This document shows, piece after piece, positions 35,810 through 43,495 of a stretch of 52,986 nt of DNA. This stretch comes from an uncultured Opitutia bacterium. Its GTDB lineage: Bacteria > Verrucomicrobiota > Verrucomicrobiia > Opitutales > Opitutaceae. The notes under the pieces are model-generated. The model did no database searches, was not told the origin of the DNA, and saw nothing but the letters and a program-made list of their open reading frames with translations. The DNA lies in contig CAIJFT010000127.1 in assembly GCA_903820035.1 (NCBI GenBank), positions 1 through 52,986 of the forward strand, given 5' to 3'. Position numbers and translations under genes: made by a program. The stretch's first letter is position 1; each line of letters begins with the position of its first letter.

Positions 35810-36571
35810 ATGTTGGGTTGGTCGATAAACCTTTTCCGGATTCGCGGCATCCTGTTGGCGATCCACTTTTCGTTTTTTCTCCTCCTCGGGATCAATGCGT
35901 ATTCCGGCTGGACGGATGCCGGATGGCGCGGGCTGTGGTGGGACACCGCGATCCTGATGGCGTTCTTTGTCTGCGTGGTGCTCCACGAACTCGGCCACTG
36001 TTTTACCGCGATGCACTTCGGCATCGGCGTCCGCCGCATCTTGCTGATGCCGATTGGCGGCATGGCGGAATTCGATGACATTCCGCGCCAACCCACCCGC
36101 GAATTACTCATCACCCTCGCCGGCCCGGCGGTGAACTTTGTCATCGCCGCCCTGCTTTGGGTGGTGCTGCCCCGGGCGGGCAACGGGCACCCGGATGCGA
36201 TGACCGCCGGGAATTTCGGCCGGATGCTGATGCAATGGAACCTGGCGATGGGCCTGTTTAACCTGCTGCCGGCGTTTCCCATGGACGGGGGCCGTATCCT
36301 TCGCGCGCTGCTCGCCTCGCGCCTGCCGTACCTGCGGGCAACGTTTTGGGCGGCGACCGTCGGCAAGGTGATCTGCGTGATCGGGGCGATCGTCGGCGCG
36401 TTTCAACAACCGCTGCTGTTGGCGCTGTTCGGTTTCATTTTCATAGTCGGGGAAATGGAGTACCGCGCCGCCGTCCGCCGGGAACGGGAAGACGCGCATT
36501 GGCGGGCCGCCCTCGCGCGATTCAACCGTGTCGAGCCGACCGCGGAGGAACCGCCGCTTCTGCGACCGTGA
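35810..36571 (+). CDS. M50 (site-2 protease-like) membrane metalloprotease
   Basis: A 253-residue membrane protein with the zinc motif HELGH (residues 59-63) in the third hydrophobic segment and the second metal-ligand motif NLLPAFPMDGGR. These are the marks of the S2P family, which cleaves substrates inside the membrane. It has no PDZ or CBS domain. The start is ATG 35810; a GTG at 35792 would add six residues. It is divergent from a sigma-54 regulator gene. Confidence 0.92.
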   Translation: MLGWSINLFRIRGILLAIHFSFFLLLGINAYSGWTDAGWRGLWWDTAILMAFFVCVVLHELGHCFTAMHFGIGVRRILLMPIGGMAEFDDIPRQPTRELLITLAGPAVNFVIAALLWVVLPRAGNGHPDAMTAGNFGRMLMQWNLAMGLFNLLPAFPMDGGRILRALLASRLPYLRATFWAATVGKVICVIGAIVGAFQQPLLLALFGFIFIVGEMEYRAAVRREREDAHWRAALARFNRVEPTAEEPPLLRP

Positions 36572-36886
36572 AGCCGTCGGGGCGTCGCGACATAATAACT
36601 CGGGGTAACTCGCCCGCCTCGATGGAGAGAAGCGGACTACGACCGGGGCCCGAAAGTTCCACGGAATAGGCTCCTGGGGCGGAAGATAGGATCAAGGCGG
36701 GACCAGATCACTGCTGACGAGCGGAAGAGTCCCCGCCTGCTGCATGAGAATGAGGATTTACGCGGTGTTGGACCGCTTGTTGACCCCGATCCTGGGAGCA
36801 AAGGGGCGATTCTCATCCACCCCGCGTGACAAGGTGTCGCAGACCGTTGCAAGTTTTACCTATGAAGACCACTTCCCACGGGGAAG
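36572..36886. other. Gene-free stretch upstream of the tRNA-Ala 3' end
   Basis: About 315 bases between the M50 protease stop and the 3' end of tRNA-Ala hold no credible gene. I see no known RNA, riboswitch or insertion remnant, only the hairpin at 36868-36890. Confidence 0.5.
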
Positions 36887-36890
36887 TGGT
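36868..36890 (-). terminator. 10-bp hairpin that includes the tRNA-Ala CCA end
   Basis: ACCACTTCCC (36868-36877) and GGGAAGTGGT (36881-36890) are perfect complements around a three-base loop. The minus-strand tRNA-Ala 3' ACCA lies inside the first arm, so the precursor's 3' trailer would pair with the mature 3' end. It may be the tRNA terminator, although no T-run follows. Confidence 0.5.
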
Positions 36891-36962
36891 GGACCCTAGC
36901 GGGTTCGAACCGCTGACCTCCTCAATGCCATTGAGGCGCTCTACCAACTGAGCTAAGAGCCC
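36887..36962 (-). tRNA. tRNA-Ala (anticodon GGC)
   Basis: The minus strand folds as a cloverleaf. Acceptor GGGCTCT pairs with AGGGTCC (two G-T pairs); the D arm is GCTC/GAGC; the anticodon stem is CCTCA/TGAGG with loop ATGGCAT, giving anticodon GGC; the T arm is AGCGG-TTCGAAC-CCGCT. The discriminator is A and the CCA end is encoded. The gene is 60 bases downstream of the TonB-family gene on the same strand. Confidence 0.96.
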
Positions 36963-36981
36963 GATCGCACAAGTGCGAGGG

Positions 36982-37003
36982 GCAGGAAAATCCTTTTTCC
37001 TGC
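36982..37003 (-). terminator. Terminator hairpin after the TonB-family gene
   Basis: GCAGGAAAA (36982-36990) and TTTTCCTGC (36995-37003) form a perfect 9-bp stem with a four-base loop, 20 bases after the stop codon of the minus-strand TonB-family gene and ahead of tRNA-Ala. Confidence 0.7.
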
Positions 37004-37022
37004 GGCGAATGCAAGGACTTTT

Positions 37023-37958
37023 TCAACCTTCTCCTTTTTCCCTCATTGAGAAGGTGAACTCGACGTTGTCGCTCTTCTTGTCGTAGCGCGGCGGCATCTT
37101 TACGCGCCGGATCGCATCGAGGACCGCCCGGTCGAAATCTGCGCTGCCCGAACTCTTGGTAACCCGCACATTCGTCAGCGTACCGTCAGCGTTACAGCGC
37201 AATTCAATGTCCACCTTCAGCGTGTCGCTCAGGCCCGGCGGCGGCTCGAACTTCTGCCGAACCGAGGACTTCAGCCCCTCAAAGTAACTCGCCATCTGGT
37301 CCGTGTTGTCGTTCGCCAGCGCTTTCCCACCCGCCCCGCCGGTCTTGTTCTTCGTCGACCCACCCACCACCCCCTTGGCGATGCCCTCGGAATCAATTTT
37401 CGCCACCTTGGTGGGCGCCGATTTGCCCGCCGCCGCCGCGCCGGACTTGGTCTTATGGGTGCGGTCAAATTCCTCCTTCGTCGTCTTCTTCTGCTCGTCC
37501 TCGACGCGCTTTTTCTCAGCCGCGACTTCCTTCTTCGCCTTACGGTCGGCAGCCGCGACCTTCTTCTTAATGTCCTTCTTGAAATCGGGAATGGCCTGAT
37601 CCGCCGGCTTCGGCGTCGGTGCGACCGGAGTCGGCTGGGGTGGCGGCGGAGTCGGAAGTGTTGGAGGCGTCGGCACCGGCGGCAGGGGCTCGGGCACGGG
37701 TTCGGCCTTCACCGGCTCCGGCGGCGCAACCGGCAATTCCGGTGCCTTGGTCAAAGGCACCTTGATTCCGCCGGGAATACCGAGGGCGGGCGCCTCGTTC
37801 GCCGCGAAGTTGTCCCCCTCGCCCGCGACCAGTTCAAGCACCTTGGTTGGCGAGGTCTCGCCCGAATTCGCCATGTAACCGATCAGCAAAATCAGCGCCA
37901 TCACCAACGCGTGCAGCGTGGCGGAAAGCATGAAGGCGCTGGGGGACGTGGCGGTCAT
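37023..37958 (-). CDS. TonB/TolA-family energy transducer
   Basis: A 311-residue periplasm-spanning protein. It has one N-terminal transmembrane helix (about residues 9-29), a Pro-rich stretch (about 65-120), a charged Lys/Glu/Asp stretch (about 125-170, TolA-like) and a C-terminal TonB-type domain with VDIELRCNADGTLTNVRVTKSSG and AVLDAIRRVKMPPRY. It would transmit proton-motive force from the ExbB/ExbD pair encoded just upstream to outer-membrane receptors such as the three in this window. A Tol-Pal role is possible because of the TolA-like middle. Confidence 0.9.
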   Translation of the reverse strand: MTATSPSAFMLSATLHALVMALILLIGYMANSGETSPTKVLELVAGEGDNFAANEAPALGIPGGIKVPLTKAPELPVAPPEPVKAEPVPEPLPPVPTPPTLPTPPPPQPTPVAPTPKPADQAIPDFKKDIKKKVAAADRKAKKEVAAEKKRVEDEQKKTTKEEFDRTHKTKSGAAAAGKSAPTKVAKIDSEGIAKGVVGGSTKNKTGGAGGKALANDNTDQMASYFEGLKSSVRQKFEPPPGLSDTLKVDIELRCNADGTLTNVRVTKSSGSADFDRAVLDAIRRVKMPPRYDKKSDNVEFTFSMREKGEG

Positions 37959-37983
37959 CGCGGCCGGGGAGATGCGGCGCCGG

Positions 37984-38415
37984 TCAGTTGTCCGTCTGCG
38001 AATCGATCGTGAACCGGGTCAACCCCGCCTTCTGGACCTCATTAAACAACTCCGCCACGCGTTGGTACGGAATCGCGGAGTCGCCCCGGATCCTGATCAC
38101 CGGCGGCTTTGACTCCAACGCATAGCCCCGCAAGCGGCTGCGCAGCTCGGCCAGCGTCACGGACTTGCTCTGATTGTCGACGTAGTAGCCCTTTGCATCG
38201 ACCCCCACCGCGATAAACCGGTCGTCCTTGTCGACCTTGGTCTGCGGGGACTTCGACACGATCGGCAGCTTCACCGCAATCGTCTGCTCCTGCTGGATCA
38301 GCGGGGTCGCGATCATGAAGATCACGAGCAAAATAAAGCCCAGATCGATCAGGTTGGTGACGTTCAGATCGGCGATCGGGTGCGCATTTTGTTTGCGCCG
38401 GAAATTGCGGGCCAT
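37984..38415 (-). CDS. ExbD/TolR-family biopolymer transport protein
   Basis: A 143-residue inner-membrane protein with a single N-terminal helix (about residues 20-40) holding the proton-path aspartate Asp24 (NLIDLGFILLVIFM), followed by a periplasmic ExbD/TolR domain (IRGDSAIPYQRVAELFNEVQ). It lies 25 bases upstream of the TonB-family gene and 15 bases downstream of the ExbB-like gene, in the usual order. Confidence 0.94.
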   Translation of the reverse strand: MARNFRRKQNAHPIADLNVTNLIDLGFILLVIFMIATPLIQQEQTIAVKLPIVSKSPQTKVDKDDRFIAVGVDAKGYYVDNQSKSVTLAELRSRLRGYALESKPPVIRIRGDSAIPYQRVAELFNEVQKAGLTRFTIDSQTDN

Positions 38416-38430
38416 GGTGGGGGGGCTCGC

Positions 38431-39138
38431 TTAATCGGACTCCAGCTCGATGCGGTCCGCGAGCGAACTCGCGTAGTTCTCCAGCTCGGTGATCATTGTG
38501 CGCGTGTTGCCGAGTAGCAGATTGTAGCCGAACACCGACGGGATGGCCACGATCAAGCCCGCGATCGTCGCCAACATCGCACCGGATACGCCGGGAGCGA
38601 GCTGCTGAATGCCCGCGGTCTGCTGAGTGGCGATCGAGCTGAACGCCTCCATCACGCCCCACACCGTACCAAGCAGGCCGATAAACGGGGCACCGGACAC
38701 GATCGACGCGAGAAAGATCATGTTGGATTCGTAGCGAAGCGTCTGCCGCGCGATGGCCCGTTGGATCGCGTTTTCGGCGTGCTCGAGGCGGGCGCGCGGA
38801 TTCACCGCGGCCTTGCCCCGCTCCTGGCTGATCGTCGCCGCGCGCCAATAGCTCTCGACCGCGTCGGCAAAAAGATCGGCATACGGAATGTGCCGCTTGT
38901 TGCGAAACGATTCCGGCGAGTCGAGCAGCGTGCGCTGATCCCGCAGCGCCATTTCAAAGGCGTGGTTGAGCACACGGAGCCGCTTCAACTCGAAGTGCTT
39001 GCCGAACATCACCGTCCACGCCACGAGGCTGAACGCGCCCAGCCCGAGTACGATCACCTTGTCGATCGTACCGCAGCGTTCGAAAATCTCGATGATGTTC
39101 GTGGCGAGAACCGGTGAAGCGTGAAACGGCGCGAGCAT
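38431..39138 (-). CDS. ExbB/TolQ/MotA proton-channel family protein
   Basis: A 235-residue inner-membrane protein with three predicted helices. The two C-terminal helices carry the family motif FIGLLGTVWGVMEAF and SGAMLATIAGLIVAIPSV. It forms the proton channel with ExbD. It is the first gene of the ExbB-ExbD-TonB operon. Start is ATG 39138, divergent from a pfkB-type kinase gene. Confidence 0.94.
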   Translation of the reverse strand: MLAPFHASPVLATNIIEIFERCGTIDKVIVLGLGAFSLVAWTVMFGKHFELKRLRVLNHAFEMALRDQRTLLDSPESFRNKRHIPYADLFADAVESYWRAATISQERGKAAVNPRARLEHAENAIQRAIARQTLRYESNMIFLASIVSGAPFIGLLGTVWGVMEAFSSIATQQTAGIQQLAPGVSGAMLATIAGLIVAIPSVFGYNLLLGNTRTMITELENYASSLADRIELESD

Positions 39139-39296
39139 GGGTGGTGGCGCAAGAGTTGGCGGGTTTGATGTGCGCCTTCAACGGAAATTCCCTCGATCTC
39201 GCGCGGCCGGAGATTCGGGGCGCCGTCCGCGCGAATCTGTTTGCCGCCCGTCGCCGCGAATCTTCCTCTAGCGGAAACTTTTCATCCCACTCTGCC

Positions 39297-40406
39297 ATGT
39301 TCCGCCAACGCGCTCTCCTGCAACTCAAGTCCCGTCGCGCCGAGATCGGCACCCACGGCGCCCTCGTCGGCCTCGACGGCTTTGTCGACACGATCGTCAC
39401 GCCGGTCGGTTTGCGGCGCAGCGCCGGCAAGGATTTCACCCCGATCGCCACCCTCGCCGAGCTCGGCCAGCGCATCTCTGCCGCCGCAGGCAAGAGCACG
39501 AACATCGAGCTCTACCCGATGACCGACAAGCTCGGCGGCAACGGCCCGATCATGGCCAACGCCATCCTCGCCGCCGGCGCCCGCGTCACCTACATCGGCG
39601 CCCTCGGCCAGCCGGCGAATCACCCGGTCTTCGCCGACATGGCGGCCAAGGCCCGCACGATCTCGCTCTGCGAAGCCGCCCACACCACCGCGATCGAGTG
39701 CAGCGACGGCAAGCTGATGCTCGGCATCATGAGCAGCCTCGACCTCGTTTCCTACGAACGCATCTGCGCTACGATGGGGGAAGACGCGTTCCACGCCGAA
39801 ATCACCTCGGCCAGCCTCGTGGCCCTCGTCAACTGGACGATGATCCCGAACATGACCGCGATCTTCACCGCGCTCACCGAACGGGTGTTGCCCAAGCTGC
39901 CCGCAAAACCGGACCGCATTTACTTCTTCGACCTCGCCGATCCGGAAAAGCGCTCGGCCGACGATCTGCGCGGCGCGCTCAACGCGATCGCGAAATTCAG
40001 TCCTTTCGGCCGCGTCACCCTCGGCCTGAACCTCAAGGAAGCGCAGCAGGTCACCGCCGCCCTCGGCTGCGGCACCGTCGGTGACGATGAGACGAGCCTG
40101 CGCGCCGCGGCCACCGCGATCCGGGCCAAGCTGAACCTGCACACGGTTGTCATCCACCCGCGCGAGTCCGCCGCCTGTGCGACCGCCGACGGCCACTGGT
40201 GGGTGCCCGGGCCCTACACCTCGCAGCCACTCATCACGACCGGCGCCGGCGATCACTTCAACGCGGGATTCACCAGCGGCCAGCTCATCGGTCTCGATCC
40301 CGAGGCGTGCCTCGCCGTCGGCGTCAGCACGAGCGGTCACTATGTGCGCACGGGCCAGAGCCCGAGTCTCGCCACGCTGGAAACGTTCCTCGCCAACTGG
40401 AAGTAA
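39297..40406 (+). CDS. PfkB-family carbohydrate kinase
   Basis: A 369-residue ribokinase-like kinase. The ATP/anion-hole motif TTGAGDHFNAGF with the catalytic Asp is near the C-terminus and the N-terminal substrate motif reads KLGGNGPIMANAILAAGA. The substrate is unknown; PfkB members act on ribose, fructose, nucleosides or sugar phosphates. I start at ATG 39297 (MFRQRALLQLKSR); an upstream frame from 39114 would run into the promoter region. tmk follows 18 bases after the stop. Confidence 0.9.
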   Translation: MFRQRALLQLKSRRAEIGTHGALVGLDGFVDTIVTPVGLRRSAGKDFTPIATLAELGQRISAAAGKSTNIELYPMTDKLGGNGPIMANAILAAGARVTYIGALGQPANHPVFADMAAKARTISLCEAAHTTAIECSDGKLMLGIMSSLDLVSYERICATMGEDAFHAEITSASLVALVNWTMIPNMTAIFTALTERVLPKLPAKPDRIYFFDLADPEKRSADDLRGALNAIAKFSPFGRVTLGLNLKEAQQVTAALGCGTVGDDETSLRAAATAIRAKLNLHTVVIHPRESAACATADGHWWVPGPYTSQPLITTGAGDHFNAGFTSGQLIGLDPEACLAVGVSTSGHYVRTGQSPSLATLETFLANWK

Positions 40407-40424
40407 ACCCATCACCGTCCCACC

Positions 40425-41075
40425 ATGCCGCTCAAACCCAAGAATCGCCCGGGCCGGCTGATTTCCTTCGAGGGCTCCGAAGGCTCCGGCAAGTCCACCC
40501 AGATCACCCGTCTCGCGGAACATTTCCAGAAGGCGGGCCGCGACGTCGTCTCGACGCGCGAGCCCGGCGGCACCGAGATCGGCGAACAGATCCGTAACAT
40601 CATCGTCCATAATTCCAAGGGCGACGAGATGTGCGCGGAGACCGAGCTGTTGCTGTTCACCGCGGCCCGCGCTCAGCTCGTGCGCGAGGTCATCGCCCCC
40701 GCCCTGTTGCGGGGTTCGATTGTGTTGAGCGATCGTTTCCTCGACTCCTCGACCGTTTACCAGGGCATCGGCCGCAACCTCGCGGCGGACCCCGTCGCCC
40801 AGATCAATCGCTTCGCCGTGGGCGATGTCATTCCCGATCTCACCATCGTGATTGACGTGCCCGAGGAGGTCAGCCTCGCCCGCCTGAAGACGCGCGCGTC
40901 TGATCTGCCGGACCGCATGGAACGCCAGAACGTCGATTTCTACCGGAAGGTTCGCGAAGGCTACCTCGTGCTCGCAAAGGGCATGCCCGAACGCTTCATC
41001 GTCGTCGACGGCACCAAGTCGGCCGACGCGGTGGAGAAAAAGGTTTGGGCCGAAGTGCAGGCGCGCCTCATCTAA
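40425..41075 (+). CDS. tmk: Thymidylate kinase
   Basis: A 216-residue enzyme that phosphorylates dTMP to dTDP. It has the P-loop FEGSEGSGKST (residues 15-24), the DRY-like segment SDRFLDSSTVYQG and the TREPGGTEIGEQIR motif with the catalytic Arg. The lid region and length are normal. It lies between the pfkB-type kinase and holB; tmk-holB adjacency is common in bacteria. Confidence 0.96.
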   Translation: MPLKPKNRPGRLISFEGSEGSGKSTQITRLAEHFQKAGRDVVSTREPGGTEIGEQIRNIIVHNSKGDEMCAETELLLFTAARAQLVREVIAPALLRGSIVLSDRFLDSSTVYQGIGRNLAADPVAQINRFAVGDVIPDLTIVIDVPEEVSLARLKTRASDLPDRMERQNVDFYRKVREGYLVLAKGMPERFIVVDGTKSADAVEKKVWAEVQARLI

Positions 41076-41108
41076 GCGCGGACCGCGGGCGCCGCGCCCG
41101 TTACCTGC

Positions 41109-42077
41109 ATGATTTCCGCCGTTCCCTGGCCCCCCGCCCTCGCCGGCACCCCGGCCATTGCCGTCATCGAGCAGGCCATCTCCCGCCAGCGCCTGTCCCA
41201 CAGCCTGCTCCTGCACGGTGACGACCCCGAGACCCTCCTCGCGGTCGCGACCGGGATCGCTGATCGCCTGTTGAACGGTGAGCCGGGCCAGCGCGCCGCC
41301 GCCACGTTTCCACCGGAACAGCACCCCGATTGCTTCGCGCTGCGCCCCGCCGGCAAAATGCGCCAGATTTCCGCGGACTCGACGCGCGAACTCATCGGCA
41401 AGGTGCAGGTCTCGCCTGCCGTCGCCCCGCGCAAGGTCGCGATCATTCACGAGGTCGACCGCATGAATGTCGCCGCCTCGAACATCTTCCTCAAAACCCT
41501 CGAGGAACCACCGGCCCACACGACATTGCTCTTGTTGACGACGCGACCGTACGCGCTCCTGCCAACGATCCGCAGCCGGGTGCTGCATTTTCGCTTTCCC
41601 TCATTGACGACGGCAGTGACCGCCGACGGCTGGGCGCCTTGGCTCGCGGATTACCGCGCCTGGCTTGGCCGGCTCGCCAGCGGCGTCGCCAACGACAAAC
41701 GCGCGATCGCGGACCACGTTTTCACCCTCTACGGCCTCGTGGCTCGCTTCGGCGCGGTACTTGATTTTGCGACGGACGAAGTTTGGAAGCAGCAGAAGGC
41801 AAAACTTCCGCCGGACCTCGACGACGACGAGCAGGTTGCGATCGAAACCGGCATCGCCAACGGCCTCCGTTCGCGACTTTTCGTCGAGATCGAACAGGCG
41901 ACGCGGGAGTTCTCCCTGCCGAGCTTGGTCGCGGGCGATGAATCCACGCGGCGCGCCCTCGTAGCCGTCATCGGCAAACTGGAACACAATGTCGGCCTCC
42001 TGCGCCTGAACCTCAACGAGTCCGCCGCTCTCGAGGATTTTCTACTCTCGTCGCTGCGCCTCTGGTCGCGCCGCTGA
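41109..42077 (+). CDS. holB: DNA polymerase III delta' subunit
   Basis: A 322-residue clamp-loader subunit of the replicative polymerase. The family core is visible: IIHEVDRMNVAASNIFLKTLEEPP and TRPYALLPTIRSRVLHFRF with the SRC-like SRV motif. The nucleotide P-loop is degenerate (LLHGDDPETLLA), as expected for delta', and no zinc-binding cysteines are present. It is 33 bases downstream of tmk. The assignment to delta' rather than DnaX rests on length, the missing P-loop and the tmk neighbour. Confidence 0.92.
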   Translation: MISAVPWPPALAGTPAIAVIEQAISRQRLSHSLLLHGDDPETLLAVATGIADRLLNGEPGQRAAATFPPEQHPDCFALRPAGKMRQISADSTRELIGKVQVSPAVAPRKVAIIHEVDRMNVAASNIFLKTLEEPPAHTTLLLLTTRPYALLPTIRSRVLHFRFPSLTTAVTADGWAPWLADYRAWLGRLASGVANDKRAIADHVFTLYGLVARFGAVLDFATDEVWKQQKAKLPPDLDDDEQVAIETGIANGLRSRLFVEIEQATREFSLPSLVAGDESTRRALVAVIGKLEHNVGLLRLNLNESAALEDFLLSSLRLWSRR

Positions 42078-42083
42078 TCCCCC

Positions 42084-42104
42084 AGTGGGACCCGCGGTCC
42101 CGCT
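42084..42104. terminator. Hairpin between convergent holB and ABC ATPase genes
   Basis: AGTGGGACC (42084-42092) and GGTCCCGCT (42096-42104) pair over nine positions with one G-T pair and a three-base loop. It could terminate both transcripts. Confidence 0.55.
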
Positions 42105-42169
42105 CGCGCCATTTGGTGGCAAATCCCTTTCGGCCCCAGCCCGATCGGGACACCGGGCCCCGCACCGAA

Positions 42170-43492
42170 CTACAACGCGGACGGGCCCTTTAACTCGTAC
42201 AATCGCACGGCATGCCGGCGCTGGTCGTAACTGATCAACTCGGCGTAGCGCCCCCAGCTGAGAAGCGTCCGGAACAATGGCCGCGGCTTTTCGTGCGGCA
42301 ACGCGATCTGCAGCTCGCGCATCATCTCCTCCTCGGTCAGCACCTGCTGCTCCTGCACGCGGATCAGACGTGTCAGTAATTCAAATACCTTCAGCTTCAT
42401 CAACTGCTCGCGAATGAGGCGGCGCTGGTCGCGCGTAGTCGCAGCCAACACCTCACGGCCCAACGGCGTGAGCCGCACGTCCTGCCCCGGCGTCTCCACG
42501 AGGCCGAGCAACTCCGCCGCCTTCAAGACCGACACCACCGCGGAAAACTCCTTGGCCAGACGCTCCGTGAGCTCAAATACGTCGCGGTCCTCGTCACCGA
42601 GCACGGAAAGCAGGCCGAGCACCTCCGCCGGCGTCACGTACGGCAACGAAACCGGTGCGATCCGCCGGCGCTTGTCGTCGATCGCCACGACCACCTTGGT
42701 CGCATCCTCAGCGTTATCGGGCAGATTTGTCCGGGTCAGAATAGCATGAAGCTTCGCGACGATCGCCCGGAAGCCCGGCGAGTCGGGATCACGGGGATAC
42801 GGCAACGTGACGGGCAGGACGACGTCGATCCGGCCGGGATGCGCCGCGAGCACCACGATCCGCGTGGCAAAGAACACCGCTTCGACGACGCTGTGCGTCA
42901 CCATGACCATGGTCCGCAACGGATGTTTATGGTCGGCCAGCAGCAGCCCGATTTCATTGCGCAGGGTCTCGGCCGTGAGCACGTCGAGCGCGCTGAACGG
43001 CTCGTCCATGCAGAGGACTGCGGGCTCGGCGATCAGCGCGCGAGCGATGCCGACGCGTTGCTTCATGCCGCCGGAAATTTCCCGCGGGTAGGAAAGCTCG
43101 TAAGCGCCCAGGCCGACCGTCGCGAGGGCCTTTTCGAGCCGGGTCTGCTGCTCCGCGGGCGGCAGGTGACCGACGGGAAGCAGCACGTTCTCCCGGACGT
43201 TGAGCCAGGGAAAGAGCGCAAAATTCTGAAAAACCATCGCCACGCCGGGACAAACGCCCTGCAGCGGCGCGCCCTTCCACCAAACTTCTCCATGACTCGG
43301 CGCGACCAACCCGGCCATCAACCGGATGAGCGTCGATTTGCCGCAACCGGACGGCCCGAGGAGGGTAATCACGTCATTTTCGGCGACCGAAAGATTTACG
43401 TCCTGGAGCACCAACTCGGGTTCGCGTCCGCCGGCGGCGTACTCGTGTGAGATCCCGCGCAGGTCAATCAGCGTGGTGGGTGTTTCGGGCAT
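42170..43492 (-). CDS. ABC importer ATPase, nitrate/sulfonate type, with AAA-associated C-terminal domain
   Basis: A 440-residue protein. Residues 1 to about 255 form the ATPase: Walker A GPSGCGKST (46-54), signature ISGGMKQRVGIARAL and Walker B VLCMDEPFSALD. This is the NrtD/SsuB/TauB class. The C-terminal 170 residues form an AAA-associated domain (PF09821-like; ALPHEKPRPLFRTLLSWGRYAEL near the end), found on a subset of these ATPases and probably regulatory. It starts three bases after the permease stop, so they form an operon. The substrate is unknown. Confidence 0.92.
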   Translation of the reverse strand: MPETPTTLIDLRGISHEYAAGGREPELVLQDVNLSVAENDVITLLGPSGCGKSTLIRLMAGLVAPSHGEVWWKGAPLQGVCPGVAMVFQNFALFPWLNVRENVLLPVGHLPPAEQQTRLEKALATVGLGAYELSYPREISGGMKQRVGIARALIAEPAVLCMDEPFSALDVLTAETLRNEIGLLLADHKHPLRTMVMVTHSVVEAVFFATRIVVLAAHPGRIDVVLPVTLPYPRDPDSPGFRAIVAKLHAILTRTNLPDNAEDATKVVVAIDDKRRRIAPVSLPYVTPAEVLGLLSVLGDEDRDVFELTERLAKEFSAVVSVLKAAELLGLVETPGQDVRLTPLGREVLAATTRDQRRLIREQLMKLKVFELLTRLIRVQEQQVLTEEEMMRELQIALPHEKPRPLFRTLLSWGRYAELISYDQRRHAVRLYELKGPSAL

Positions 43493-43495
43493 GGC

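Noticed and set aside
36572-36886. Genomic island or attachment site at the tRNA-Ala gene
   Set aside because: There is no integrase gene and I see no second copy of the tRNA 3' end in the window.
39282-41588. A 768-codon open frame on the minus strand opposite pfkB-like, tmk and holB
   Set aside because: It lies antisense to three well-recognised genes, spans their intergenic gaps and has no family-like motifs. Long antisense frames are expected where third positions are GC-rich.
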